A DNA stretch of 64,000 nt from Datura wrightii (taxonomy: Eukaryota > Streptophyta > Magnoliopsida > Solanales > Solanaceae): contig JASDFA010000006.1 of assembly GCA_035772735.1 (NCBI GenBank), forward strand, positions 28,251,501 to 28,315,500, given 5' to 3'. Positions 33,612 to 45,890 of the stretch are shown here, one piece after another; the first letter of the stretch is position 1, and every line of letters begins with the position of its first letter. Made by a program: the position numbers and the translations under genes. Below the pieces are notes generated by a model. That model saw only the letters and a program-made list of their open reading frames with translations, searched no databases and was not told the origin of the DNA.

Positions 33612-34872
33612 CTAGGCTTGGAATAAGTAAGGATATCTGACTTTCATATCTTCCTCTGCTTCCTAAGTCATCTCCTCTTAGTTCCTATTACACCACAGCA
33701 CCTTGACAGAAGCAACATCCTTAGTTCTCAATCTACGAATTTGTCTGTCTAAGATGGCTATTGGAACCTCTTCATAGGCCAGCTCTTCCGTAACCTGGAC
33801 ATCCTGGACTGGGACTGCTCTAGATGGGTCTTTGATGCATTTCCTTAGCATAGATACATGAAAAACTGGATGAACGGATTCTAATTCTAGAGGAAAGCTC
33901 AACTCATATGCCACTTGGCCTATTCTTCGACAGATCTGATAAGGCCCAACGAACCTCGGACTGAGCTTACCTCTCTTACCGAATCTCATCACCCCTTTCA
34001 TTGGAGATACTTTCAGAAATACCAGTCATTCACATCAAATTCCAGGTCTCTGCGCCGCACATCAGCATACGATTTCTGGCGGCTCTGTGCAGTCAGTAGG
34101 CGTTCTAGATAAGCTTTACCTTCTCCTCTGACTGTTGAATAATATCTGGCCCAATCAGCGCTAACTCTCCCACTTAAAACCATCCAACTGGCGATCTGCA
34201 CTTTTGCCCATACAATGCCTCAAAGGGCGCCATCTGGATAGCTGAGTGATAGCTATAATTATAAGCAAACTCAATTAGCGGCAAATGCTCATCCCAGCTA
34301 CCTCCAAAATCTAGCACACATGCCAGTAGCATATCCTCGAGCATATGAATAGTGCGTTCAGCCTGTCCATCTGTCTGAGGGTGGAATGCTGTGCTCAAAT
34401 TAATCTGTGTTCCCAGACCTCTCTGAAATGACTGCCAAAATCTAGCTGTAAATTGTGCTCCTCTATCAGAGATAATAGATACTGGAACACCATGTAATCT
34501 AACTATTTCTCTGATATATAATTTGGCATAATCTTCGGCAGATAAAGTAGCTTTCACTGGCAGGAAGTGGGCTGATTTCGTCAGTCTGTTAACTATTACC
34601 CAAATGGAATCATGTCTATGTCCGGTACGGGGTAATCCTGCTACAAAGTCCATGTTCACTTCTATCCATTTCCAGAGAGGCACAGCTATGTCCTGAGTTA
34701 ACCCACCTAGTTTCTGGTGTTCCGCGTTTACCTGTTGGCAGTTAGGACATTGGGCTACAAATTTGGCTATTTCTCTTTTCATACTTGGACACCAGTAGAT
34801 TTCCTTGATATCGTGGTACAGTTTCGTCGCGCCTGGGTGGAGAGAATACCGGGCGTAATGTACCTCATTCAT
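33612..34872 (-). pseudogene. A2 integrase and chromodomain
   Basis: Starts at the ATG two codons after a TAG shared with A5. The zinc region (HYARYSLHPG ... CPNCQQV), the catalytic Asp residues (NMDFVAG; IISDRGAQF) and the Glu (DGQAERT) are intact. After about residue 232 the frame shifts (near 34190), and again near 34010. The C-terminal SPRFVGPYQI part and the chromodomain (AYEEVPIAILDRQIRRLR) follow to the stop near 33612. No gene lies between the stop and the tract. Confidence 0.83.
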
Positions 34873-34875
34873 AAT

Positions 34876-35770
34876 CTACTGGCGGAGCCCTAAAATATCT
34901 AGAACACAGAGGCGACCCTTACATCGCAGCACTTCATCCTCAGTTATCTGAAAATCTGGCGCTTTCCCTTGCTGAATTCTGTCCTTAAGTTGGACCAGGT
35001 CAGGATCTTCATATTGTCGTTCTTTTACCTCCATAACTAATGATGACACAGCGGTATTCTGAATTACCGCTCTATTGTCCTCTGTTTCGGCTACACGAAT
35101 GGCTAGGCTGGCTAATTGATGTATTTCTCTGACCAACTCCCGCTGCTCGGGCTGCAAATACGCCAAACTTCCCATTGATTTATGGCTGAGAGCATCTGCT
35201 ACTACATTGGCTTTTCCCGGATGATACAGAATGTCCACGTCATAATCTTTCAATAACTCCAACCAGCGACGCTGTCGTAAATTCAACTCCCTCTGAGTGA
35301 AGATATACTGTAGGCTCTTATGATCTGTGAAAATATCCACATGGATGCCATACAAGTAATGTCTCCATATCTTTAAGGCGTGGATCACTACGGCTAACTC
35401 TAGGTCGTGGGTAGGGTAATTCTTTTCGTGTTTCCTCAGCTGTCTGGAAGCATACACAATCACTTTACTGTGCTGCATCAACACACAACCCAACCCAATA
35501 CCTGATGTGTCACAATACACTGAATAACCCTCTGTACCTTCCGGTAACGCTAACACTGGAGCGGAGGTTAATCTGTCTTTTAATTTTTGGAAACTCTGCT
35601 CATATGCCTCTGTCCACTAGAACTTTACTGCTTTCTGCGTCAGCTTAGTCAGAGGTGCCTCTATAGTGGAGAATCCCTTAACAAATCTTCTGTAATATCC
35701 CGCTAATCCCAGAAAACTGCGGACTTCGGTCGGAGTGGTAGGTCTAGGCCATGTTTTGACTGCTTTTATT
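34876..35770 (-). pseudogene. A2 RNase H
   Basis: Covers the RT connection (about 35770-35560, with stops) and RNase H from VYCDTSG to the ADALSHKSMGSLAYL linker, then the QLKDRIQQGK spacer, ending at TAG (34876-34878). RNase H removes the RNA template. The TAG stands at the same codon as one of the two stops in A5, next to an intact CAG. Confidence 0.82.
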
Positions 35771-36263
35771 TTCTACGTGTCAACCTGTATACCAGCATCC
35801 GACACAAATAGCCCCAAGAAGGCTACTGAGTTCAACCAGAATTCACATTTGGAGAACTTAGCATATAACTGACAGTCCTTGAGAATCTGGAGCACTGTCC
35901 GTAAATGAGCCTGGTGGTATGCCTCTGAGCGAGAATACACAAGAATATCATCAATAAATACTATCACGAACAGGTCCAGGTATGGTCTGAAGGTACAGTT
36001 CATCAGGTCCATAAATACTGCTGGGGCATTCGTCAATCCAAAGGACATAACTAGGAATTCAAAGTGGCCATATCGAGTCCTGAAGGCTATTTTGGGAATG
36101 TATCTTTCACGAACTCGAATCTGATGGTATCCAGACCGTAAGTCAATCTTGGAGAAATATCTGGCCCCCTGTAACTGATCAAACAAATCATCTATTCTGG
36201 GAAGCGGATACTTATTCTTGACTGTAACCTTATTCAGCTGCCGGTAGTCTATACACATGCGGA
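35771..36263 (-). pseudogene. A2 reverse transcriptase, C-terminal part
   Basis: MCIDYRQLNKVTVKNKYPLP through FSKIDLRSGYHQ and the catalytic FIDD box (FVIVFIDDILVYS) to AGIQVD, with a stop near 35773. At the right it is cut by B2 at 36268, in the codons after KKDGSL; the N-terminal part continues at 49050. Confidence 0.86.
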
Positions 36264-36268
36264 GCGAG

Positions 36269-37687
36269 TGTTCGGTTGTTTGCTACGGGTATATAACTCA
36301 CAAGCAAGTGCACGTGGTCGAACAAGTAGTAAGTGGCTTTAGTAAGCCAAGTATCGATCCCACAGAGACTTGGATGAAGTGCAATCTGCTCAAGTGTACT
36401 ATATTTTACTTCTAAAAATGCAGACAATAGTGTAACCAAGAGTTTGATAGTTTGTTTTATAATTTTTATACTAAAGCTAAAACAATTATCTACTTTGAGT
36501 CTGAACTATGAATGAGAGCATGCTGAGGGTAAACGAACATGTAATGAAATTAATTATCATCATAATTTGGTTAATCTTCTCCTCCAGTTGCTAGTCAAGA
36601 ACTATTTCCAAGAGATTAAAACTCTCGTATTTAACCTCACTTAAGAATCATGAACCATCCACCTACATTTCTGTGATTAAATGCAATTCATGTTCTAGCC
36701 ATACAAATCCGGTTCCTAAATTGACTAATACGACTTTCAGGTATATTTCTATCCTGAAAGTAAATCAATTCTCAATTTTCCCAAATCAAGTAAAGATCAT
36801 AACCTATTAATTCACAACTTTCCAATTTCTTGCTCTCTCGAGTGAAACCAAACTTTTTAGATGTACATTAACGTAGGTCACACATTAATGCAGTAAGAAC
36901 AAGAATTAATAGAACAACATGGAAGAAAAGATGAAAAACCAAAGAATCAATGATCACATTTCATCACAATTGTTCATAACCTCAGCAAGAAGAGGAATTA
37001 GCCACTCATTTGTGGATTAAACATCTTTAAATGAGTGTTAATCATACAAGCAATTGAATTAAAGAAGAAAGAAAGAGAGAAAAAACCCTAATATTTTCGT
37101 CCCTCAACTGCCTGTAACCCATGTTCTTGCTCCACCAAGTCAGAATATTGAAAAATGAACCTAAGTGTTCTATTTATACTGCTGGGAATTTTTCCCGGAA
37201 TAACGAGCAACATGTCACGGAGTGCATCGCAGAGCACTGCCTCCGTGATACGCTACGGACGCGGACCCTCACTGGAACTGGGGGTCCAGGAATTAAAGCT
37301 CAATGTGGCACGAAGTGCAATGCGGAGCCAAGCCACCGTGCCACGGACCAGACGTGGACCCTCTCTGGAATTTGGGCAAAATTTCCCTATCCAGGCAGAA
37401 GGCCTCCGCGATGGTAGCGTGACACGGCTCCATCGCGGAGCCCCTTTAATTCATGTTGTCCAATGCCTTGTTCCTTGCTCGCATCCAAGTCCAACCCCGA
37501 TATCATCCAACATGCATTTAAACTTCCCAAAATTACATTTTACCTGCAAAACAATGCTAATCATGTTGGTTAGTATAAATTCACATTTTATTACCAATTA
37601 CATGAGAATGTATACACATTGATAGATAAACAAGGCGAAAATGGTACTTTTGAGTATCACTTGGGCATATAAATTTGCCCAAGATCA
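36269..37687 (-). repeat. B2 3' LTR
   Basis: On the plus strand TGTTCGGTTGTTTGC to CCCAAGATCA, that is TG...CA inverted. It contains the inverted TATA box (CTATTTATAC near 37170) and the hairpin cassette at 37211-37252 (arms slightly mutated: CATGTCACGGAG, CTCCGTGATACG), plus a second CCTCCGCGATGG block near 37402. Confidence 0.9.
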
Positions 37688-37725
37688 CTTACCCCACACT
37701 TAAATCCTTGTTCATCCTCGAACAA
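37688..37725 (-). other. B2 polypurine tract and pre-tract hairpin
   Basis: Sense strand: TTAAGTGTGGGGTAAG beside the LTR, preceded by TTGTTCG, AGGA, TGAACAA (37708-37725), which pairs with one G-U. Same layout as B1. Confidence 0.78.
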
Positions 37726-39565
37726 CAATCCTACACTTCATGCAATTTACATCCCAACCTCGCTACTTTGGTTCGACAATTTAGGCTGCGATCATACCGA
37801 TTATTCAATACATCAGATCATCAAGAAAACATGCATGGTCTTATCAATGCAATGACCTTCAATACATCAAGACCCCCTAGACTTTAAGAATCGACTCTCG
37901 ATATTGGCAAACTCATGCAAATCAGTTGATCAAGATATCCGACACGAAAATTAATCTTTCATCAAGCATGTGCCCTCACAACACAAGAGAATCTTCCCCT
38001 TTTTGCTCATATGACTCACAAAATTTTGAGCAGGGGCATGTAAACACACTTTTCGCTCTCTCTCCCAAAAGAATTCACATGCATCATGTCATGACCCATA
38101 AGCTTGCCCTTAGTGTATTACTCCACTAATATAAAGAAGTGCAATGTAAGATCACGTAGGACTTTAACGGGTTGTAATGGAAGCTACGGAACTAGTAAAT
38201 ATTAGGTTAGCCAATAATAGCCACTAGCATCCTTAAGCGCCTTTTCAACACATCCCATCAACTCATGGACATTGTTTCTTTTTTTTTTCACCATCCCATT
38301 CTTGATGTTTTTCTTTAGTATGGCCCATCGTATTAAGCACACTTGACACAAAAACAAAGATTATTCATGCACCTTCATTATAGTTTATTTATAGCAAGTG
38401 CACCTTCAACCTTTTCTTTTCTTCTCTCACTCTGCTTTTCTTTTTCTTTTCACCATTCTCACTCTTCGACACTTCGGGAAAATGATTTTCTCTTCTTAAG
38501 CACTTAAGAGTTTTGTATAGACTTTACGACTAATGAAAAGAATGAATCAAGCTCGGTTTACACTTTTTTTGGACCAAAGAAAAAAATAATAGGCTAAAGG
38601 CTCAACGGGCTGACTAGGGTATACAATCAAGGTGTGTACGACAAGGAAAAATAGAAACTCTCGGTTAAAACAAAGAAATGCCTACATCCTTTCCTACAAT
38701 ACACCTCCTTCATTTCATTTTGTACACACACCAGGCAAGTTCTAGACACTTCACAATAGCATGGAATAACAACACCTCACTTCACACTTTTTTGCACATG
38801 CTCAATTCAAGATGTATTCACAGACTCTTCAATCAGCTAATTACAGGAATTCAAACATTAAGCCTCAATCACACTGAATCGAACTCTATGGCCTAGGTAT
38901 CTCAACATATTTACAAAGTTGCATGCTTTCCTACGAATCACCTTTGCATTTTAAATATCATGTACAACACGCAACCAGAACTTCGCAACCATATAGTAAC
39001 TACAGGTTTTGGGATGCAACCCACCAAAGAAAAAATAAAACTGAAAAATAATTGAAAAAAAATCTACTCCTAACGACTACATTTCCCTTAAGACGGTCGT
39101 CATCCATCCATCATAGGGAACGGTCACTACTATGACTTCGGTTCAATGGGACCATTCTCGGTAAAAGAACCGAAAACAAACGCCGAGAAACCCAAGAGTA
39201 AAAAATGTCAAAAATATCGATCATTTCGATAGAAAAAATATTTACAAAATATTTTGAATTTTTTTTTTTTAAAAAAAAAATTATATCGATCATTTCGATA
39301 ACAAAAATATGTACAGAATCAGCTAGCAACATTCAGCAACACACATCAATTTAACATAAATTTACAAATACAGAACAACACTTTAACAATTCACAAATCA
39401 CAGGGAACACAAAATTTCACATGCACGACAACAAATGAGAGCATACATACAAAACAGCCCAGCCCAGCACCTAACTACTCCCACCACTATGACTTCGGTT
39501 CGAACACTGTCCCCAGTGTTCACAAAAATTAACATAGCACAAAATCGGGTGGTGGAACTCCCTGA
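37726..39565 (-). other. B2 3' noncoding region
   Basis: About 1.8 kb with no supportable gene, homologous in scattered blocks to B1 6900-8420 on the other strand. It includes a pyrimidine-rich stretch near 38400-38470 that is the mirror of B1's purine-rich segment, and an A/T tract near 39250-39285. Confidence 0.6.
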
Positions 39566-40786
39566 TCAGTCAAAGTATTCCATTTCTTCGTCGGGTGCTG
39601 CTGCTTCATCTCCAATGTCTGAGTCGCCCCCGTCGTCATCATCGGACTCCACATCGGAGTCCTCCCGACGTGTCTCCTCGTCTGTGGGGACATCATCATC
39701 TGTGGGCTCTACAAATGCTGGCCCCACTAGGCATAGAGCCCTGGCATTTTCGCCGAAGGGGTAGTCTAGCTCGAGCTGCCATAACTCCTCCTCTGTCGCC
39801 GGCCTCCCGCCTATCCTCAGCTGGAGCATCTGCATCCCATACATTCGAGCCATATATTGGTCATCACGAGCATGTCGCTCGCCAAGTGTAAGCACTGGCC
39901 CGTGGGTGGTGTCGGGAGCCTTAGTTTTAGTAACATCTAAGGCCCGCCGCTCCATCTGCAGGATATAATCAAGGGCCTCCTCCTCAACATCTAGGCCCCT
40001 GAGGAAGGTGGTGAGTAGTCCACCGAAGCCATACCTGTGCCCCTGATGCAACCGGACTCTCTTCATGGTGGAGATAATTACCGCCCCCACGTTGATCTCC
40101 AGCCCTTTCATCAGGGCATACACCAGGCATACACGATCCCGGGTTACATCTGTCATATGTACCCCTGGGATTAGGCATGAGAAGACTATCTTCAGCCAGA
40201 TTCGAGCTTCCCTGTTCATCTGTGAATATGGCAAAGTCTGGTGGTAGCCCCTCTCTTTGTGTCTGCTCCATCTAGCTGTCGATCGGGTCCCACACAATAT
40301 GCGTCTGATGTCCGCATACGGTGGGGTAATGTTCAGCTGTCGGAGTACATGGGCGTCTGTGTCCCGCGCTCCTATGATGGCATTGAGGTGGTGGGGCTCC
40401 AAAGTGACTATTTGCCCTCTGATCTTGATGGTGTGGCTTCTGATAGTCGGGTTCCAATTGGCATAGAACTCCCGAACCAGGTGCAAATTACATTCCTTGG
40501 GCTCTTCAAAGATGAAATTGAGCCCAGCTGCCTCGATTCGGTGAACCATCCTAGGGAACTCCTGTGCCAATGGTTCCCGTGCTATATGCTCCTCGGGGAA
40601 ATATTTGTTTTCTTTGTGCTTCGCGTACCACTTGTTCCCCTCATCAGTCACCCATCTCGTTCCGTATTAGCAGCGTTGGCCGTGTGGAACTGCTGGTGCT
40701 GCTGGGACTGCTGTGCCCAGTCTGATTCGCTTCCTTCCGGCGCCCGAAGTTGATGCACCTTTCCCTTTCTCTTGCCGGCTTGCCAT
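39566..40786 (-). pseudogene. B2 post-pol ORF (plant transposon-protein type), one stop
   Basis: ATG at 40786 (MASRQEKGKGAS) with an in-frame TAA at codon 40 (40667-40669); the rest is open for 366 codons to 39566. The motif NLHLVREFYANW and the following strand-rich region match the domain known in databases as 'putative plant transposon protein', usual in the ORF after integrase in Athila-type elements. There is a basic Lys/Arg-rich start, and a strongly acidic Asp/Glu tail over about the last 50 residues. I see no signal peptide or membrane segment, so the old label 'env-like' is not supported by this copy. The function is unknown. Confidence 0.72.
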
Positions 40787-40865
40787 TTTAACTGTCAATC
40801 CAAGTAGACAAGATCAATGTTAAGCTAACGGATATTAACTTCGGCTAAGGTCGGGTTAAGCTAGG

Positions 40866-40880
40866 TTACCCCACACTTAG
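40866..40880 (-). other. Internal polypurine-like copy before the post-pol ORF
   Basis: The sense strand reads ACTAAGTGTGGGGTA, the same core AAGTGTGGGGT as the real tract, about 80 bases upstream of the ATG at 40786. It may be a central plus-strand primer site or simply a duplicated segment. Confidence 0.5.
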
Positions 40881-40886
40881 TCCTTA

Positions 40887-41639
40887 GCTACAGTTACAAC
40901 AATACGGTAAGATTATCTTTATTTACACACAATAACCAACTATACAATCATGCTTAGTGCGTTCGAAAAATTTGACAGTATATCTTCTGTGTACTACTCA
41001 GACTTCGTACAGCTAATCACAATCACTACCATCGCTAACATTTTACCTATCGCACTTAGCAAAGTAAAACAAAGAAATGAAAACAACAACAAAAATTTAT
41101 CTACACGAACCTATACAACCAACCAAATTCTTACAAATTTCAACATTCCCTTAACCCGAGAATCCGTCGTTCTATTAACATCTCAACAATTAGTACATCG
41201 ACTCATCTCATTCAACATATACATCCCGGCATGAAATTCACAATTTTACTACATTTTCAACTTCAAATTCAAAATACAAGCCCTAGAATTGATATTATCA
41301 AGCAAATTCGATTAATTTATGCAATTGACGAGTTCAATCAATCATAACGACATTCCGAACACTCATCAACAACAATTAAATTGAATTCATGATTAATTTC
41401 TACTTAGGGCAATTTAGCTCACCTCACATGCTCAATATCGAAGAAAATCGACAAGAATTTGAGAGCAAATCGGAAAACATACCTTGACTTTGAAGAATCA
41501 AAGAAAACTTATTGAATTTCTTGACCTACTCCATGTCACGTTGATGGGGGATGGGTTTTGGGGGGTTTGGTCGTGGAGAGATTGAAAAATGAGGGAAAAG
41601 GGAGGGTTTTCGGGGTTAAAAAGTAGGGAAATCGCGCGG
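40887..41639 (-). other. Noncoding spacer in B2
   Basis: About 750 bases between the GC-rich cassette and the post-pol ORF, without a supportable gene. In sense direction its upstream part is pyrimidine-rich (about 41520-41620), like a transcript leader. Confidence 0.45.
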
Positions 41640-41830
41640 GTCTCCCGGCGACCCGGTGTGACCCGTCGCGATATACACGGCAACGTGTCACGGAGTGCAT
41701 CGCGGTGCACTGCCTTCGTGACACGGAGCCATCGCGAGACTGTTCTGGAAATTTTTAAAATTTCTGGATTATACCTCAACGTGTCACGGAGGTAACGCGG
41801 AGGTCCACCTCCGTGACACGAAGCTGTCGC
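41640..41830 (-). promoter_or_regulatory. Internal GC-rich hairpin cassette in B2
   Basis: Plus-strand arms CGTGTCACGGAG (41684-41695) and CTTCGTGACACG (41714-41725, one mismatch) around an 18-base loop, plus a second copy near 41782-41820 (CGTGTCACGGAGG ... CCTCCGTGACACG). Arm sequence and spacing equal those of the cassettes upstream of TATA boxes in the B and A4 LTRs, but here it stands between integrase and the post-pol ORF. A separate promoter for that ORF is a reasonable inference. Confidence 0.55.
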
Positions 41831-42075
41831 CCCAACTCACTGTTTGCCACTTTTTATTAATTTTCATACCTCAACTTTTTCTTCGCGATTCCGTGCATAT
41901 TTTTCTCCATTTGACCTAAAATTCATTTCACTATACAAAATTGGTTAGAATTATAGGTTTCACTCTAAATACAAATAAAACAAAAACTAAAACAAAAAAT
42001 TTTGTAGTAAATCAAGAAAGAGAAAAAGAAAAGAAAAATCTATCTACACTTTACAAAAAGAAAGAAAATTTTTTT

Positions 42076-42123
42076 CACGGGTTGCCTCCCGTGCAGCGCC
42101 TGGTTTACCGTCGCGGCTCGACG
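42076..42123 (-). ncRNA. Two-hairpin RNA motif after B2 pol
   Basis: In sense direction: CGTCG/CGACG around 5 bases (42109-42123), a 15-base linker ending AGGCGCTG, then CACGGG/CCCGTG around AGGCAA (42076-42093), about 55 bases after the pol stop. It equals the B1 motif at 6507-6556 in order, loop and linker length. The second stem has changed on both sides in a compensating way. Confidence 0.65.
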
Positions 42124-42177
42124 TCGTTAAGCTCAGTTGTCCTCTAGGGTGATGGACGATTTCTCTCGATCACCGTC

Positions 42178-43602
42178 CTACCCCCAGTAGTGCTTACACC
42201 TCTGGCCATTTACTAAGAACGTGGCACTTCGATCTTCTTGCCACAACTCTACCGCCCCGTGCGGGGTCATTCTTACCACTTCAAATGGTCCCGACCATTT
42301 AGACCTCAACTTTCCTGGAAACAACTTCAATCTTGAATTGAAGAGCAAGACTTTCTGTCCTGGTTCGAAAATGCGATGCACCACATGCTTGTCATTCCAT
42401 CTTTTAGTTCTTTCCTTGTAGTACTTGGCACTCTCGTAGGCATGCCAGCGGAACTCTTCAAGTTCACTGAGCTGCATTAGTCTCTTCTTGCCCGCCAGCT
42501 CTAAGTCCATATTTAGCTTCCTGACAGCCCAAAAGGCTCGGTGCTCTAACTCCACCGAAAGATGACATGCTTTACCATAGACCAGTCGGTATGGTGAGGT
42601 TCCAATCGGTGTCTTGTAAGCAGTTCTGTATGCCCACAACGCATTATCAAGTTTGCTTGACCAATCATTCCATTGAGTATTTACCGTTTTCTGGAGAATC
42701 TGCTTCACTTCTCTATTTGACACCTCTACTTGCCCACTAGTTTGGGGGTGGTATGTTGTCGCCACTTTATGGCACACCCCATACTTGGCGAGTAATTTCT
42801 TGAAGCTTGCATTGACAAAATGAGCCCCTCCATCGCTGATAATGGCTCGAGGTGTCCCGAACCTGGTAAGGATGTGTTTTTTCACAAACTTCGTTACTAC
42901 CTTGTTGTCATTCCTGGGACAAGCTATTGCTTCCACCCATTTTGATACATAATCTACGGCCACCAAGATGTAACGATTACCAAACGATGGTGGGAATGGG
43001 CCCATGAAATCAATGCCCCATACATCAAAGGGCTCAACTTCCAGTATATTCTGCAGCGACATCTCTTGTCTTCTGCCAATTGCTCCTGTACGCTGACATC
43101 TATCACACATTTTGACATATTCCATAGAGTCTCTGAACAGTGTCGGCCAAAAAAAACCTGACTGTAGAACCTTGTGTGCTATTCTCTCGCCTCCATGATG
43201 ACCCCCATACAATGAAGAATGACAGCCCCTCAACACCTCTTCAATCTGACTCTCTGGGATGCATCTTCTCATTACCTGATCTGGTCCTTGTTTAAATAAG
43301 TATGGTTCATCCCAAACAAAGTGCCGGCAATCATGCCTCAATTTCCTTCTTTGCTGGTTTGTTGCCTCAGGTGGGTAGACTCCGCTCACTAGCAAGTTGA
43401 CTATGTCTGCGTACCAGGGAACTTCAACTTCCCCAACTGCCAAGAGTTGCTCATCTGGGAACTCTTCATTTATGTTATCACTTTCCATCACATGCGACCG
43501 GCTTTCCAATCGTGATAGGTGATCTGCTACCTGATTCTCGCTCCCCTTTCTGTCTTTGATCTCAAGGTCGAACTCCTGCAACAACAAGATCCATATGATC
43601 AA
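42178..43602 (-). pseudogene. B2 integrase
   Basis: 474 open codons. The end of RNase H (NQVADHLSRLE) comes first, then the zinc region (CHSSLYGGHHGG ... MCDRCQRTG), the catalytic core with Asp in WGIDFMGPFP, Asp in AIISDGGAHF and Glu in QVEVSNREVK, and an LVYGKACHLPVE-like stretch (here LSVE). The C-terminal domain ends FLVNGQRCKHYWG. All catalytic residues are present. The upstream junction to RNase H carries a one-base frameshift near 43605. It integrates the DNA copy into the chromosome. Confidence 0.88.
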
Positions 43603-43604
43603 CC

Positions 43605-44134
43605 TAGGCTTACATCCTTCTTGTTGAATAGGTACCGAATCGCTGCATGGTCTGTGTACACCACAACTTTCGAACCCACCAAATAGGACCTGAATTTGTC
43701 AAATGCAAACACCAAGGCTAGCATTTCCTTCTCTGTGACTGTGTAATTGCTTTGGGCCGTATTCAGCGTTTTGCTTGCATAATAAATAGAATGAAAGATT
43801 TTATTTTTCTTTGCCCCAATACGGCTCCCACAGCCACATCACTGGCATCACACATCAGCTCAAATGGTTGTTCCCAGTCCGGAGAAGTAAGGATAGGTGC
43901 TTCTATCAATTTCTGCTTCAACTCTTCGAATGCTTTAACACACTCATCGTTCAACTCAAACTTCACCTCTTTTTCTAGCAATCTGCATAGTGGTCTAGAA
44001 ATTTTGGAAAAGTTTTTGATGAATCGTCAGTAGAATCCTGCATGCCCAAGAAAACTGTGCACACCTTTCACTGACACAGGTGGTGGAAACTTTTCAATAA
44101 CCTCGATCTTAGCACGATCGACTTCCAACCCCTT
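43605..44134 (-). pseudogene. B2 RNase H
   Basis: After a TGA at 44135 the frame continues KGLEVDRAKIEVI, then FYxRFIKNFS with another stop. An open stretch follows (43981-43763) with the RNase H start LMCDASDVAVGAVLGQRK. One base is lost in an A-run near 43800, and the remainder (YYASKTLN, TVTEKEMLAL, VYTDHAAIRYL) is read in the next frame. Confidence 0.82.
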
Positions 44135-45215
44135 TCAAGACACTTTGTGGCCAAGGACAATACCCTCCTTCACTAAGAAGTGGCATTTCTCCCAGTTTAG
44201 TACAAGATTGGATTCCTCACAGCGAGCCAGCACCCTGTCAAGATTCTGCAAACAAGTAGCAAATGAATTACCGAAAACAGAAAAATCATCCATAAATACC
44301 TCAACAAAATCCTCCACCATGTCATGGAAAATAGCCATCATGCATCTCTGGACTGTAGCGGGTGCATTGCATAACCCAAACGGCATTCGCCTGAAAGCAT
44401 GTCCTATAAGGACAGGTAAAAGTAGTCTTCTCTTGATCTTCCGGAGCTATGGCTATTTGGTTATAACCAGAGTACCCATCCAGGAAACAATAATATTCCT
44501 GTCCAGCCAATCTATCCAATATCTGATCAATAAATGGGATGGGGTAGTGATCTTTCCTCGTGGCTTCATTAAGTTTCCTGTAATCCATGCAAATCTGCCA
44601 GCCTGTGACGGTTCGGGTAGGAATCAACTCATTTTTCTCATTGGTGACCACAGTCATCCCCCCTTTCTTTGTAACACACTGAACGGGGCTGATCCATTCA
44701 CTGTCTGAAATCGGGTAGACCACACCTGCATCAAGCCAATTGATTATTTCTTTCCTCACCACATCCTTCATTGCTGGATTTAGTCTCCGTTGCGGCTGAA
44801 TGGATGGTTTGGCTCCTGTCTCCATGAATATCCTGTGTGTGCAAAAAGCTGGATTGATACCCTGAATGTCTGACATTTGCCAACCCATTGCCTTCTTCCT
44901 CTTTCTGAGGACACCCAATGCTTCCTTCTTTTGCGCCTCCGTCAAGTCTGCAGAGATGATGACTGGTAACGTCTCATCCTCCCCCAAAAAGATATATTTT
45001 AGATGGGGAGGCAATTCTTTCAGCTCCAGCTTCGGTGCCTCCTCAATGGATGGTTTCGGCAAAGGTTCTAGAGACCTCATCAATGATTGAAATTCCTGTC
45101 TCCTAGGATGATTCTATGCTCCATTCAACATTTGGACCATTCCACACGCCTCTCTATCTCCAAAATGATCGGAGTGCGTCAACGCTCTTTCCAATGGGTC
45201 TTAAGATTCAACAAT
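44135..45215 (-). pseudogene. B2 reverse transcriptase
   Basis: Open from 45083 with the ELPPHLKYIFLGEDETLPVIIS approach region typical of Athila-type pol, then WISPVQCVTKKGG, ICMDYRKLNEATRKDHYP and FLDGYSGYNQI. A frameshift near 44400 precedes MPFGLCNAPAT (44386) and the catalytic box FMDDFSVFG. The frame ends at TGA 44135, probably from an Arg codon. The part 45084-45215 has several stops. Confidence 0.87.
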
Positions 45216-45890
45216 CTAATGAATTTCTTCATGTTCAACCACATTGATTGCTGAAAGCTCCTCATGTATAGCTAGAAGCTTCATGGATTTAAACACATCA
45301 AATACCTCTATTTTGTCGTGTGCTTGCATTGTTAGCTGCCCCGCAGCTACGTCAATTAGTTCTTTCCCGGTTGCCAAGAAAGGACGTCCCAAAATAAATG
45401 GGACTTCCGCGTCTGGTTCAAAATCTAGCACGACAAAATCTACCGGGAAAATTAGGGAGCCAACTTGCACCAGAATGACCTCCACAATGCCATCAGGTCT
45501 GGCTAAGGATCAATCCGCCAATTGCAAGATTATTGTTGTGGGTCTAGGGAGTTTCTGAATACCGATGAAGGTATCAAATTTATGCTCGCTCCCAAATCAC
45601 ACAATCCACGAGCTCGGATGCTCTGCCCAATAGTAATCTGGATAGTAAAGCTCCCAGGGTCTTTGAGCTTTGTGGGCAGTCTATTTTGAATCCGGGAAGT
45701 GCACTCCTCCGTTAGAGCCACCGTAGCATACTCAGTCAACCGGCTTTTGTTTGCCACGATGTCCTTTATATACTTAGCATATTTTGGCACTCCCTGCAAA
45801 ACATCAACAAGAGGTAAGTTAATATGTATCTGTTTCAGCACCTCCATGAATTTCTTGAAACACGCCTCCTCCTTGTGGTTCTTTAGTCAT
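45216..45890 (-). pseudogene. B2 protease
   Basis: The active-site motif LCDLGASINLIP, normal for Athila-type proteases, is followed by a frameshift near 45560 and a TGA, then by the flap and C-terminal part with FILGRPFLATGKELIDV. It sits in the gag frame. It would cleave the polyprotein. Confidence 0.86.

Noticed and set aside
39435..39764. Ser-rich plus-strand ORF, 109 codons
   Set aside because: Antisense shadow of the acidic tail of the B2 post-pol ORF.
40687..41234. Possible host exon on the plus strand near the B2 post-pol ORF
   Set aside because: The frames are antisense or AT-rich and short, with no splice-compatible neighbours, and lie within B2 between its LTRs.
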